Part shown: piece after piece, positions 33,809 through 42,757 of the stretch
Layout: every line of letters begins with the position of its first letter
How positions within the stretch are numbered: position 1 is the stretch's first letter
DNA from: Colwellia psychrerythraea 34H
GTDB lineage: Bacteria > Pseudomonadota > Gammaproteobacteria > Enterobacterales > Alteromonadaceae
DNA: 64,000 nucleotides
NCBI RefSeq assembly: GCF_000012325.1
Contig: NC_003910.7
Location: forward strand, 3,162,001-3,226,000
Direction: 5' to 3'
Position numbers and translations under genes: made by a program
Notes under the pieces: model-generated
Databases searched by the model: none
What the model was told of the DNA's origin: nothing
What the model saw: the letters and a program-made list of their open reading frames with translations, nothing else

Positions 33809-35053
33809 ATGACTAAGTTTTCAGTTTATATCGGTATTGATTGGGCAAATGATAAACACGATGTATGTGTTCAAGTGGCTAATTCAAGTGCACGAAAGTT
33901 TGAAGTAATTAAGCACTCACCTAAGTCGATCAATGAATGGATAACCAGCCTTCATAAGCAATACAAAGGACAAATAGCTGTTGCTATTGAACTATCCAAA
34001 GGGCCTATCGTTTACGCACTTCAAAAATTTGATTTTATCACTATTCACCCCGTTAACACTTCAATGTTAGCTCAATACCGTAAAGCTTTTTCACCCAGCG
34101 GTGCAAAAGACGACCCAACGGACGCAGAGCTTGCTTTAGATTTAATGCTGAGATATCCCAATAAAATTAAAGCATTAAAAATGGACAGTGAATCGGTTAG
34201 GAAGTTGACGTATCTAGTCGAACAGCGTCGTAAGTTAGTTGATGATAAAAGGCGGTTCAGCAACCGATTAATCATTACACTTAAAGAATATTACCCTCAC
34301 TTACTTGATTGGTTTTCACACCGAGGATCGGGGATATTTTGTGATTTCATTACACGTTGGCCCAACCTACAAAAACTTAAAAGAGCTAGGGCTGATACCT
34401 TGAAAAAGTTTTTTGGCTCATACCCTGGACGTACTGCGGCATATAGCGTTAAGCGAATTCAATCTATTAGTGAAGCAGAGCCGCTCACTCTCGATAACGC
34501 AGTTATCGAGTCGCACCAACTGCTTGCAGTTGCATTAGCTAATCAACTGCTTGTTGCTGTGAAGGTTATTAAGGTCTTTGATAGAGAAATTAGTGAGTTG
34601 TTTAATGCTTTGCCGGATGCAGAACTTTATAAATCATTACCAGGTACTGGCCCGTGTTTAGCACCTAGGCTATTAGTGGCTATTGGGGAAAACCGTAGTC
34701 GATTCAATAGCGCATCGGAAATTCAAATGTATGCAGTGATAGCACCCGTAACAGTGCGTAGTGGTCAAAAGAGCTGGATTCATTGGCGATATCAGTGTTC
34801 TAAATTTACTCGCCAATCATTTATAGAATGGGCTACTAAAAGCATAAGGCAATCTTATTGGGCGGAAATTTATTATCAGCAGCAAAGGGAAAAAGGTAAT
34901 ACCCACCAGGCAGCTGTGCGTTCGCTAGCATTTAAGTGGATACGGATCATATATCGTTGTTGGAAAACTAAAGAGCCATACAATGAAGCCAAGTATTTAA
35001 AAGCATTGAGCGATAGGAATTCCCCATTACTTTTTAAAGAAAAAGCTTGTTAA
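33809..35053 (+). CDS. IS110-family transposase
   Basis: 414 aa, apparently intact; the ATG at 33809 has GGAGG at 33799-33803. The N-terminal RuvC-like DEDD domain shows YIGIDWANDKHD, AVAIELSKGP and DPTDAELALDL. The C-terminal Tnp_20 domain has SLPGTGPCLAPRLLVAIGE and the following serine-containing region VRSGQKSWI. Family length is 330-420 aa, so it is complete. IS110 elements lack ordinary terminal inverted repeats and use an RNA guide, so the ends are not visible. It sits between decayed genes, marking this stretch as an insertion-tolerant region. Confidence 0.93.
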   Translation: MTKFSVYIGIDWANDKHDVCVQVANSSARKFEVIKHSPKSINEWITSLHKQYKGQIAVAIELSKGPIVYALQKFDFITIHPVNTSMLAQYRKAFSPSGAKDDPTDAELALDLMLRYPNKIKALKMDSESVRKLTYLVEQRRKLVDDKRRFSNRLIITLKEYYPHLLDWFSHRGSGIFCDFITRWPNLQKLKRARADTLKKFFGSYPGRTAAYSVKRIQSISEAEPLTLDNAVIESHQLLAVALANQLLVAVKVIKVFDREISELFNALPDAELYKSLPGTGPCLAPRLLVAIGENRSRFNSASEIQMYAVIAPVTVRSGQKSWIHWRYQCSKFTRQSFIEWATKSIRQSYWAEIYYQQQREKGNTHQAAVRSLAFKWIRIIYRCWKTKEPYNEAKYLKALSDRNSPLLFKEKAC

Positions 35054-35289
35054 AGGTCTCAGGGCGTAGAGCGGACGTTCCCCATAGATAAAATCATGAG
35101 CCTTTTGATGATGACTTCTGTCAATTAGTCGCTCAGGTTGAATGAGAGCAAAGCCACCACAGCGGTCATTCATGTATGACTTCAAAAATGCCTAGAGCAA
35201 AAGAGAGAGGAGCATCAATATTTCTGTTTCACATTAAAACAATACATTGATGCGTGAATATATATAATATTGACTTAGACAAACCGAAG

Positions 35290-36027
35290 TTAAATGGAAG
35301 CACGTTTCTTAGCATGAGATTGATTAAGCTTTTCTACATTATTCGCCGTTAGTTGTTTAAGCTGTCCTGGCTCCAATTGATTCAATTGATATGCATTTAA
35401 CCGATTTAATTGTCGAACATTCAGCTTTTTGTAATTGGTTTACTGCTAACTTATTAAGCTCAGTTGCTGACAATGCATTGATTTCTGCAACAGTAAGCGC
35501 TTTTTTACTCCCTTGTTTTTTAATGTTTATAGAGTCAGACGAGGTTATATCAACTTTAGTGGTGGGTTAGCCAACCATTATCGGAGCGCTGGCGTTATTT
35601 TTATTTAACAGCTCTGTCAAAGAATCCATTTTATTGACAAGCTTATTAACCGTTTTACTTTCTCATGTTGTTAATTTATCAAGGCTACTTTGAAGAATAA
35701 CATGCACCTTTTCAAATAATACTTCGGCAGAGTCTTTTTCCTTTTTGGTTAATATATCTTTTAAAAATAAGCTGTCTAATTTTTTATAAATTCCGTCAAG
35801 TTGTTGTTTTTTCTCTGAGCTTGTATGGCGTAACAAGATATCGTCAATTTCGTCAGAAGCCGTGTCTATTGCTTGATTTAATTTTCCTTCCAGAGAAATG
35901 CTTACGTCATTTAGTTTATCAATATTTTTATGTATTCCACCTTGTGAGCTGACTTTATTTCTTGTGTTTTGTCTTTCTGATTAATTGTAGCAAGGGTTTG
36001 TGTACCAATATCATGGCTAATATTCAT
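35290..36027 (-). pseudogene. Broken gene for a coiled-coil protein with leucine-rich decad repeats
   Basis: An ATG at 36027 (MNISHDIGTQTLATI) opens the leftward remnant. A frameshift near 35950 leads into KNIDKLNDVSISLEGKLNQA and a long helical, Lys/Glu/Leu-rich part. In-frame stops follow at 35663-35665 (TGA) and 35567-35569 (TAA), and a last frameshift near 35430 leads to a TAA at 35290. The C-terminal part repeats about every 10 residues: AEINALSATELNKLAVNQLQ, then VRQLNRLNAYQLNQLEPGQL. At least four lesions mean it is dead. The original function is unknown. Between it and the IS110 gene (35054-35289) nothing was seen. Confidence 0.7.
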
Positions 36028-36107
36028 CTACTATTCCTTTATTTTACTACTAAAGCGCTTATTTCAACTAAATTATTGAAATAAGCGACCTGTATTAAGT
36101 GATGTTA

Positions 36108-37370
36108 TTAAGCGTTAGGTGCATCCATTGTCATATCGGAGAACTTTAGCATTTCAATGGAGATGAGCGTATTAAGACCGTCACGATTATCTTGCATGTC
36201 GTGAACAGTCACTTGACCATTCTCAGTGCTAATTTGATACTCTGATGAAGGACCTGAAAATATCACCGTGTTTACCGCTGAGTTTCCAGTAATGTTATTA
36301 TCAAGTTGGTTAACAATGACATTACTGCTATTACTGCCCGTGAGTGTGACATCTTTCAAATATTGAGCATGATGAGTGTAAGATAGGCTAGCGTTATAAC
36401 TTAAGCTAAAATCGCCAACAAAGCTTTCATCAATACGCGCGTTATAGGTTAGGTATGGATGGAAAAATTTATTATCCATGATGGCAGCACCTTGTGGATC
36501 TTTAGCAGCTAAATCATTACGGGTTTTAGCAATGTACATGCCCCACATACCATATGGACTCTCTTTATATGCTCCCCAAAGACCATAATAACTATCGATA
36601 ACTGAAGCCAAATATTCTTGTGACAAGCTATTTTCAGCGGTTAATTCTGTTATCCAGCTAGCCTGATCTGCTGTCCATGCCCAAAGTTTGCCAGATAAAG
36701 CGGTTACTTGTGCTGCACGAATCTCTGCTTGATAATTTGGTAATACACCGTTAAAGACCGTGTTTTGATCCACACCAATGCCGTAATCATGAACAAAATG
36801 TAAAATTTCCTCAAACGAAGCATCACGATGATCGTAATTTTGATTAATGTACCAGCTACCGCCTTCTACTTGCATTTCTCCATAATATAATGGTTGACCA
36901 TCTAATTCAGCACCTGCATTTGTTCCGTCATCAACCCCATTGAGTAATAACAAAACACCAGCGTTTTCGGCTATTTTATTGGCTACTGCACTTTTGTCTA
37001 CTCCATATTCAGAACCGGGGTAATCGGTTAGGTAATGTTGCAATATATTACGAGAGCGAACGATTTGGTTATCGGTAACTGCATCTTGTGCAACAATATG
37101 AATGGCATTACCATCTGGGCTATCAATCTTGGTATAACGATTAAATTTAAGGGCCTTGCTATAGGTGTTTATTAACGTTTTAGGAACATCGCTAATACCC
37201 AGTGCCAACGTTTCGGCTGAAAGATCCGTTGTTGGAGTCGTAGGGGCCGGCGTAGTTGGCGCAGGTGTAGCAACAGGTGTTGGTGTGACTGTTTTGGAGT
37301 CTGAATTACAACCCCCTAAAAGTGAAATAGTGGTTAATAATACAATACTGTTTAAGCTGATAATTTTCAT
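36108..37370 (-). CDS. Lipoprotein with RTX-trailer-like C-terminus
   Basis: 420 aa from the ATG at 37370 with AAGGAT upstream. A lipoprotein signal (ISLLGGC) is followed by a Thr/Pro linker (about 25-45) and a roughly 290-residue domain with FEEILHFVHDYG, which recalls a zincin helix but lacks the exact HExxH. The end, VIFSGPSSEYQIS...NRDGLNTLISIEMLKFSD, matches the segment that usually follows haemolysin-type Ca repeats (DGxDTLxxIExLxFxD), here without the repeats. It may be a surface protein of predatory, adhesive or peptidase type; not settled. It is divergent from a two-component system that probably controls it. Confidence 0.65.
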   Translation of the reverse strand: MKIISLNSIVLLTTISLLGGCNSDSKTVTPTPVATPAPTTPAPTTPTTDLSAETLALGISDVPKTLINTYSKALKFNRYTKIDSPDGNAIHIVAQDAVTDNQIVRSRNILQHYLTDYPGSEYGVDKSAVANKIAENAGVLLLLNGVDDGTNAGAELDGQPLYYGEMQVEGGSWYINQNYDHRDASFEEILHFVHDYGIGVDQNTVFNGVLPNYQAEIRAAQVTALSGKLWAWTADQASWITELTAENSLSQEYLASVIDSYYGLWGAYKESPYGMWGMYIAKTRNDLAAKDPQGAAIMDNKFFHPYLTYNARIDESFVGDFSLSYNASLSYTHHAQYLKDVTLTGSNSSNVIVNQLDNNITGNSAVNTVIFSGPSSEYQISTENGQVTVHDMQDNRDGLNTLISIEMLKFSDMTMDAPNA

Positions 37371-37429
37371 AAGCGATCCTTTTGGTAAATGCCTACCAAT
37401 AATCATACGAGATTAGATCGACTTGATGG

Positions 37430-37473
37430 GTAAGCGTATGTAAGCCATAAAGCGCTATGTAAGCGTTTGTAAG
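37430..37473. promoter_or_regulatory. Two GTAAG-N5-GTAAG boxes, candidate response-regulator sites
   Basis: GTAAGCGTATGTAAG (37430-37444) and GTAAGCGTTTGTAAG (37459-37473) are near-identical tandem direct repeats, 29 bp start to start. Their form is that of OmpR/CpxR-type boxes (GTAAA-N5-GTAAA). They lie in the 170-bp gap between the lipoprotein gene and the response-regulator gene, so the encoded regulator is the obvious ligand. Confidence 0.7.
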
Positions 37474-37540
37474 AAACCTCGATATATCAACTAAAATCAG
37501 TACAATGTTCTTATTACCTACAACCGTACTCAATGAAAAA

Positions 37541-38218
37541 ATGCATATATTAATTATTGAAGATGACAAAGAAATTGCTCGACTGACTGAAATATATTTA
37601 CAAAGCACAGGTTATGAAACCACTATTATTGCTGATGGAAGTTTAGCTATAGCGATGATAAAAAAGTTATCGCCAGACCTTATTTTGCTTGATTTAATGT
37701 TACCTGGCGTTGATGGCTTTGAATTATGTAAACAAGCACGCGAATTTTATAATGGGCCAATAATTGTATTAACCGCCATGGAAGATGATCTGAGCGAAGT
37801 GAGTTTATTAAAACTTGGCGCGGATGATTATTTAAGAAAACCGGCAAAACCTCATATTATGTCAGCCAGAATAGAGGCTTTATTACGTCGTGCTAAGGTT
37901 AACAATGAAAAAGTAACACAAGAATTACCTAATAAGTTGTTAATTAACCGAGATACTTTATCGGTAACGTTAAACAACGCCCTAGTTGATTTAACTAACT
38001 CTGAATTTGATATGTTAGTACTGCTCGCTGATAAATCAGGACAAACGGTTTCACGAGAAGAGTGTATTCACTCATTACGAGGTATTGATTTTGATGTAAC
38101 TAACCGCTCGATAGATATGCGTATATCAGCACTTAGAAAAAAACTTAATGACGAAAAATCTCCCTATAAACTGATTAAAACAATTCGAAATAAAGGGTAC
38201 TTACTCGTCAATGAATAA
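37541..38218 (+). CDS. OmpR-family response regulator
   Basis: 226 aa counting from the ATG at 37541 (MHILIIEDD); a 12-residue longer frame has no conserved content. The receiver domain has the acidic pair in IEDDKE, the phosphorylated Asp51 in ILLDLMLPG and the Lys in DYLRKPAKPH. The C-terminal winged helix spans about 130-225 and includes NRSIDMRISALRKKLND. Two direct-repeat boxes lie just upstream, indicating autoregulation. The stop overlaps the kinase start by 8 bases. The stimulus is unknown; the RstA/CpxR-like type suggests the envelope. Confidence 0.93.
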   Translation: MHILIIEDDKEIARLTEIYLQSTGYETTIIADGSLAIAMIKKLSPDLILLDLMLPGVDGFELCKQAREFYNGPIIVLTAMEDDLSEVSLLKLGADDYLRKPAKPHIMSARIEALLRRAKVNNEKVTQELPNKLLINRDTLSVTLNNALVDLTNSEFDMLVLLADKSGQTVSREECIHSLRGIDFDVTNRSIDMRISALRKKLNDEKSPYKLIKTIRNKGYLLVNE

Positions 38219-39596
38219 CTTATTTACGCCTTTTTTTACTCGCTTATATGGCTCATTGTTTTTAGCCATTTTTACCAGCGTATTCCTCACTTTTGCTGTT
38301 TTAGATGAGTGGAATGCTCATGATGCTACCGAAGACTTTGCAACTGATACGGTATTTTTTAAGGATATCTTAGAAGTACAAAGAAAAACAGAAAACAGTG
38401 AGGCCAGTGTTTTTTATAGCAACCTTGATAGCTCACATTATCCTTTTGATATTGAATGGTTAGGCACACAAGCGTTAAGTCTTGTGTGTAATAGCTGTAT
38501 TTACTTAAATAATCATAAAAATGTTGATGTATATGAAATACAAAATGGAGAATTATTGTCTATTCATTCGGTAGCCAATACATCCGATAAATTTATTATT
38601 AAAGACAAACAGCAAGAACCTGAACTTTTAGGTTATGAAATGACAAATGAGCCATTTGACATTGAAGAGTATTCCATTTTCATCCTGCTTTTTGTTATTG
38701 TGGTAGTCATTGGTTTAGTGTTGTATCTCCCGATAAGAAAACTACAAAAAGAAATAAATCACTTAAACCAGATAAGCTTCCAACTTGGTAGTGGTAATTT
38801 AAAAGTAAGAGCAAGTAACTCCCTTGCAGAGCCATTGACAATACTAGCCAAAAGCTTCAATAAAATGGCTGATGCGCTATCTAATAAAGTGAATGAAAGC
38901 CAAGTATTCGCGCAAGCTGTACCGCATGAACTTAGAACGCCGCTAAGTCGTATACAATTAGCGACAGGAATTCTCAGAAACAAAAATTTGACCGCAGAGC
39001 AAACCTCCTTAGTTGATAATATTGATCAGTATATCGATGATATTGATGAGCTATGCTCGCAGATTATTCAGTTTTCTAAATTGAATATTCAAACGGAAGA
39101 AAATGACTGTGAATACATCAATTTGAATAATTTTATAACGCATCGAATATCGCAATTAATACTTAATCCACTGATACCCGTTACTGTGAATTTTACAGAG
39201 ATAATCACTATTAATTGCAAAGCTGCACACTTACGATTAATTATTGACAACATGATAAAAAATGCAGTTGCTCACGCCAAAAGTAAGGTAACGATTAGTG
39301 TAAGTATTGCTGTAAATAAAATAGAAATCATCATCGCAGATGATGGTAAAGGCATAGCAGAAAAAGACTACGATATAATATTTATCCCATATGCTCGCTT
39401 AGATAATAGTCGAACGAGGAAAACAGGTGGATTGGGCATGGGGTTAGCCATAACCAAAGGTGCTGTGAATCAGCTAGCTGGAGAAATAAATGTGTCTAAT
39501 TCAACCTCTGGTGGCGCTCTATTCAAAATAAGCTTACCTCGTTCACATGAAAACCACCTTCCGTCGAGAAATATAAAGAAAACTAGGGTTATTTAA
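38211..39596 (+). CDS. Sensor histidine kinase, HAMP-HisKA-HATPase
   Basis: 461 aa. Two transmembrane helices (about 10-27 and 157-176) enclose a roughly 125-residue periplasmic sensor with two cysteines (CNSC). HAMP spans about 177-230, the phosphoacceptor is His239 in VPHELRTPLSR, and the ATPase domain carries NMIKNAVAHAKSK (N box), DDGKGI (G1) and GGLGMGLAI (G2). It forms a pair with the upstream regulator. The SHELRTPL block is VPHELRTPL, a conservative variant as in RstB-like kinases. A short CxxC in the sensor could respond to redox state or metal. Confidence 0.92.
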   Translation: MNNLFTPFFTRLYGSLFLAIFTSVFLTFAVLDEWNAHDATEDFATDTVFFKDILEVQRKTENSEASVFYSNLDSSHYPFDIEWLGTQALSLVCNSCIYLNNHKNVDVYEIQNGELLSIHSVANTSDKFIIKDKQQEPELLGYEMTNEPFDIEEYSIFILLFVIVVVIGLVLYLPIRKLQKEINHLNQISFQLGSGNLKVRASNSLAEPLTILAKSFNKMADALSNKVNESQVFAQAVPHELRTPLSRIQLATGILRNKNLTAEQTSLVDNIDQYIDDIDELCSQIIQFSKLNIQTEENDCEYINLNNFITHRISQLILNPLIPVTVNFTEIITINCKAAHLRLIIDNMIKNAVAHAKSKVTISVSIAVNKIEIIIADDGKGIAEKDYDIIFIPYARLDNSRTRKTGGLGMGLAITKGAVNQLAGEINVSNSTSGGALFKISLPRSHENHLPSRNIKKTRVI

Positions 39597-40017
39597 TCTC
39601 ATTATGCCCAAAAATTTTGGTTGGTAATAAACCTAGATTAGGAAGCTCAAAAATGTTATTTAAGGCAAGATTAAAATACAATTATTATTCATCTCAGCTT
39701 TCGAATCGTAGTGAACATTAGATTGGGTGATTTTGAACAACAAAAAACGACCACTTTGTGGCTTGAGCTAGCGTTCTGAGATGGAACCCACTGGCAGCAA
39801 TGAGCTTAAACCAGCCCCACAAGTGAGCAGAAAATTTTGGCTAATATTGCCCTAAATATGCTCCTGAATTTGCAAAGGCTTAATGTCCGCAATTGGCTAG
39901 TAGCCGAAGTATCAGTTAACTCACTCATAGCTTCCGCTTAGCGCACCAAGGAAACATTAGCACTAATAAATATTAGTGCTAAAAAAACGATTTAAAATTT
40001 TGTGGTCAATTGATTGA
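39597..40017. repeat. 421-bp intergenic region with dispersed hairpin repeat (family B copy 1)
   Basis: No gene. At 39931-39986 lies CTTCCGCTTAGCGCACCAAG, GAAACA and a perfect 11-bp hairpin TTAGCACTAAT / ATTAGTGCTAA followed by an A run. The same arrangement recurs at 48449-48547 and in part at 49827-49898. Near 39748 a CGACCACTTTGTGG motif recurs in similar form near 57371. The hairpin is followed by A, not T, on the plus strand, so it is not a standard terminator for the kinase gene. Confidence 0.55.
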
Positions 40018-40560
40018 CTAGTCATTATTCGGTATACATAAAGCTAGCTTCCTCTCATTAACCTGATGCTTGAAACGCGTTAACAGAATCCTTAATTTTG
40101 GATGAATGTAAGTTTTACAAAAAGGTTTATCGGGTGAGCTGTATAAGTAATTGGTCAATTCATCCTTATTCTTTTTAAACGCATCAAATGGCAGTACCTG
40201 TGTGATGATTTTTTTATCAAAATCACATTGTAGGGAGTCTAAAACTCTTTTAGCGTCTTGGTTTTGCGCATCGTTATAAGTATATATAGCTGATCGATAT
40301 TTTTGTCGCATCGAGTGATTGGCTGTAGATGCATGAGTATGTAAATGAATTTCGATCAACGTCTGCAAAGAAATAATAGATTCATCGAAATAGACTTCAA
40401 CTGCTTCAGAGAGTTCAGCATCACAGCCGATAGAAGCGATCCATCCTTGATTCACCGCTTTAATACCGATAAGTGATTCGAAAATGCCTTCGGTACACCA
40501 ATGACAACCACCGCCGAAACCAATCTTGCTGAACTCCTCACTATGCATAATGTTATCCAT
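40018..40560 (-). CDS. MsrA-like protein, divergent paralogue
   Basis: 180 aa with the PMSR fold. The active-site block reads GFGGGCHWCTEGIF, where typical MsrA has GGCFWC. IHLHTHASTANHS replaces the usual FFxxHDPT region, and YRSAIY is present. It probably reduces methionine-S-sulfoxide or a related sulfoxide, but Phe-to-His at the substrate pocket and loss of the HDPT element may alter specificity. It is the last gene of a run msrB-msrA-msrA2, 35 bp after msrA. No signal peptide. Confidence 0.8.
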   Translation of the reverse strand: MDNIMHSEEFSKIGFGGGCHWCTEGIFESLIGIKAVNQGWIASIGCDAELSEAVEVYFDESIISLQTLIEIHLHTHASTANHSMRQKYRSAIYTYNDAQNQDAKRVLDSLQCDFDKKIITQVLPFDAFKKNKDELTNYLYSSPDKPFCKTYIHPKLRILLTRFKHQVNERKLALCIPNND

Positions 40561-40595
40561 AATTGAAGGATCCTTTAGTGATTCACTTTACTGAC

Positions 40596-41096
40596 TTACT
40601 TAACTGAAGGTAAGACCCAATCACTTCTGGGGAAATGACAAGTATAACCATTCGGTGTATTTTGTAGATAATCTTGATGTTCTATTTCGGCTTCCCAAAA
40701 GTCTCCTACAGGAACTAACTCCGTAACTACAGGCCCAGGCCATAAGCCTGATGCATCAACATCGATGATTGTTTGCATCGCTATAGTATTTTGCTCAGTT
40801 GAACAGTAATAAATCGCTGAACGATATGAAGCCCCTAGGTCGTTCCCTTGTTGATTTTTTGTTGTTGGATCATGGATCTGAAAAAACAATTCAAGGATAC
40901 TTCGGAAACTGACCACATCAGTATTGAATGATATCTCTATGCCTTCTGCGTGATTACCATGATTACGATAAGTAGCATTGATAACGTCACCACCGGTATA
41001 ACCCACTCGGGTTGACGTGACTCCAGGAAGTTTACGTATAAGATCTTGCATTCCCCAGAAGCAACCGCCAGCCAAAATTGTACGTTCAATTGTCAT
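40596..41096 (-). CDS. msrA: Peptide-methionine (S)-S-oxide reductase MsrA
   Basis: 166 aa. [17 protein letters not shown] carries the catalytic Cys (about residue 12), FFQIHDPT the conserved pocket and [10 protein letters not shown] the family block. The second residue after Trp is Gly rather than Cys (GCFWG), the form with recycling through other thiols. It repairs methionine-S-sulfoxide in proteins. It overlaps the msrB stop by 4 bases, giving coupled expression with the R-specific enzyme. Confidence 0.95.
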   Translation of the reverse strand: MTIERTILAGGCFWGMQDLIRKLPGVTSTRVGYTGGDVINATYRNHGNHAEGIEISFNTDVVSFRSILELFFQIHDPTTKNQQGNDLGASYRSAIYYCSTEQNTIAMQTIIDVDASGLWPGPVVTELVPVGDFWEAEIEHQDYLQNTPNGYTCHFPRSDWVLPSVK

Positions 41097-41545
41097 ATTG
41101 ATAAATCCTCTACTTGGTCAATGTAATCACCATAGCCGTTGCTGACCATCTCATCACGATGGATAAAACGAAGTGATGCTGAATTAATACAGTAACGTAA
41201 CCCGCCTTTACTTGTGGGTCCATCTTTAAATACATGCCCTAAATGACTATCACCATGGCTTGAACGGACTTCTGTACGAACCATGGCGTGGCTGCTATCA
41301 CTTAGTTCTTGTATGTTTTTTGACGTTATTGGTTTGGTAAAGCTTGGCCAGCCACAGCCAGATTCATATTTATCTGATGAAGCAAAAAGTGGCTCTCCTG
41401 AAACGATATCTACATAAATACCAGGTGAAGTATTATTAAGATGTTCACCACTACCAGCTCGTTCTGTGCCACTTTCTTGTGTCACTCGATATTGTTCTTT
41501 GGTTAGAGCGGAAATTACATGGGTAGATTTATGATATTTTGTCAT
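41093..41545 (-). CDS. msrB: Peptide-methionine (R)-S-oxide reductase MsrB
   Basis: 150 aa. [28 protein letters not shown] and [11 protein letters not shown] are the SelR/MsrB blocks, with the catalytic Cys in RYCINS. The two CxxC pairs of the zinc-binding form are absent, so this is the zinc-free type. It reduces methionine-R-sulfoxide, complementing MsrA. It lies 53 bp after the cytochrome b561 gene in the same direction. Confidence 0.95.
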   Translation of the reverse strand: MTKYHKSTHVISALTKEQYRVTQESGTERAGSGEHLNNTSPGIYVDIVSGEPLFASSDKYESGCGWPSFTKPITSKNIQELSDSSHAMVRTEVRSSHGDSHLGHVFKDGPTSKGGLRYCINSASLRFIHRDEMVSNGYGDYIDQVEDLSI

Positions 41546-41598
41546 AACTTTATCTCATAGTCAGAATGGGTAAAAATAACAATTATTCATTAAATTCA

Positions 41599-42147
41599 CT
41601 AACAGCAAGGGCGAATTTTTTTGAGCTTATAATGAATAATTGCCGCGCCTATATGACCAATTAGCAAAAGTGGAAGTAAGATATCTGAAGCGATATCTCG
41701 ATGATAATTAGCAAAAGGTTCAATAAGAGTAATCATTAACATATCGAATTTTTGTAGCACTGTCTGTTCAATATATTCAAATCTGAAAAAGCCAGGTAAA
41801 TTAAAAGCTCCTAATACCGGAATATCGAAGCCAGTGCCAAGATAAGCACTGATTGGCAGAGAAATCAGCATAAAATACAAAGCATAATGCATTATTCTAG
41901 CGGGCGTTGTTTTCGTCGTAGTTGTTATTACCGGTGCAGCACTATCTTTGCTTGTAGATAAACGATAATACAATGTGAACATGACAATACTGAGTATAAA
42001 TATCAATAAACCAACATTGATATGAATAACGAGTAGAGTCCAATTAGCAACTTCAGTTTGCGTGGTATACCAATAACGATAATAAGCTGTTGAATATGCC
42101 ATCATAACACTAACCACAATGCTCCAATGTAATATTCTAATAATCAC
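41599..42147 (-). CDS. Cytochrome b561-type di-haem membrane protein
   Basis: 182 aa with four transmembrane helices carrying paired histidines: LHWSIVVS, VIHINVGLLI, IMHYALYFML and IGHIGAAIIHY. This is the bacterial cytochrome b561 (CybB-like) layout, which moves electrons between the quinone pool and periplasmic acceptors. Its position between a P460-type cytochrome and the Msr genes suggests it feeds or drains electrons for a periplasmic redox reaction. It ends KIRPCC, two C-terminal cysteines of unknown purpose. It starts 31 bp after the P460 gene stop. Confidence 0.85.
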   Translation of the reverse strand: MIIRILHWSIVVSVMMAYSTAYYRYWYTTQTEVANWTLLVIHINVGLLIFILSIVMFTLYYRLSTSKDSAAPVITTTTKTTPARIMHYALYFMLISLPISAYLGTGFDIPVLGAFNLPGFFRFEYIEQTVLQKFDMLMITLIEPFANYHRDIASDILLPLLLIGHIGAAIIHYKLKKIRPCC

Positions 42148-42178
42148 TCGTTGTACCCTGCATTGTTCACCAATACTG

Positions 42179-42736
42179 TTATTTTGAAGCGCCGTTTAAC
42201 ACTTCCCTATCTTCACCTCCAAGCGGAGTATGACAGCCTAAGCACATCTCTGAACGGCCGGATAAATCTACGCCTTGATAGTTAATGATACTACCATCAG
42301 GATAATACTCAGCCCAAAACCAATTACTGTTAGATGAGTCGTAGCCGTTTTCACGCTGAAACATAATCGTAAGCGCTACATAATTATCGGCTTGATCATC
42401 GCTATAAACTTTATGCGGTGTAAGTTCTTCTTTAGCGCCATAGTTGTGCTTAACGATCAATTTTCCTTTTTGACCATCTATTTCAGCGTTAGTTGAGATA
42501 ACTTCTTGGATACTGCCATGTGGTCGGTTTCCTACAAAAGGGTAGCTTCGTATACGCCCATCACCTACCAGCTTGTTGTTAACCATGTATTGCCATACTT
42601 TAGCTGCATATTCATTATCGACTGCTTTTCCTGATGATGTTGCGGCTGTTTCGGCCATAGTATGAAAAGGCAGTAGGAATAGTATGACGACAGCAATTTT
42701 TAATCGATTTAAGGTGTTGGTTGAAAATTTAAGCAT
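42179..42736 (-). CDS. Exported P460-type cytochrome, second copy
   Basis: 185 aa. A signal peptide (about 1-28, TMA-ET) precedes a P460-like beta fold with YVALTIMFQRENGYD and NSNWFWAEYYPDG; the haem motif CLGCH is near the C-terminus. Cytochrome P460 proteins oxidise hydroxylamine or bind NO through a haem cross-linked to lysine; many relatives have no assigned role. It heads the run to b561 and Msr genes. A 263-bp MITE sits just upstream, so its promoter may lie in or beyond the insertion. Confidence 0.75.
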   Translation of the reverse strand: MLKFSTNTLNRLKIAVVILFLLPFHTMAETAATSSGKAVDNEYAAKVWQYMVNNKLVGDGRIRSYPFVGNRPHGSIQEVISTNAEIDGQKGKLIVKHNYGAKEELTPHKVYSDDQADNYVALTIMFQRENGYDSSNSNWFWAEYYPDGSIINYQGVDLSGRSEMCLGCHTPLGGEDREVLNGASK

Positions 42737-42757
42737 ATTTTTCTCCGGTAAAGATTA

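Noticed and set aside
36108..37370. Calling the lipoprotein a zinc protease
   Set aside because: The helix reads FEEILHFVHD, not HExxH, and no third ligand motif is visible.
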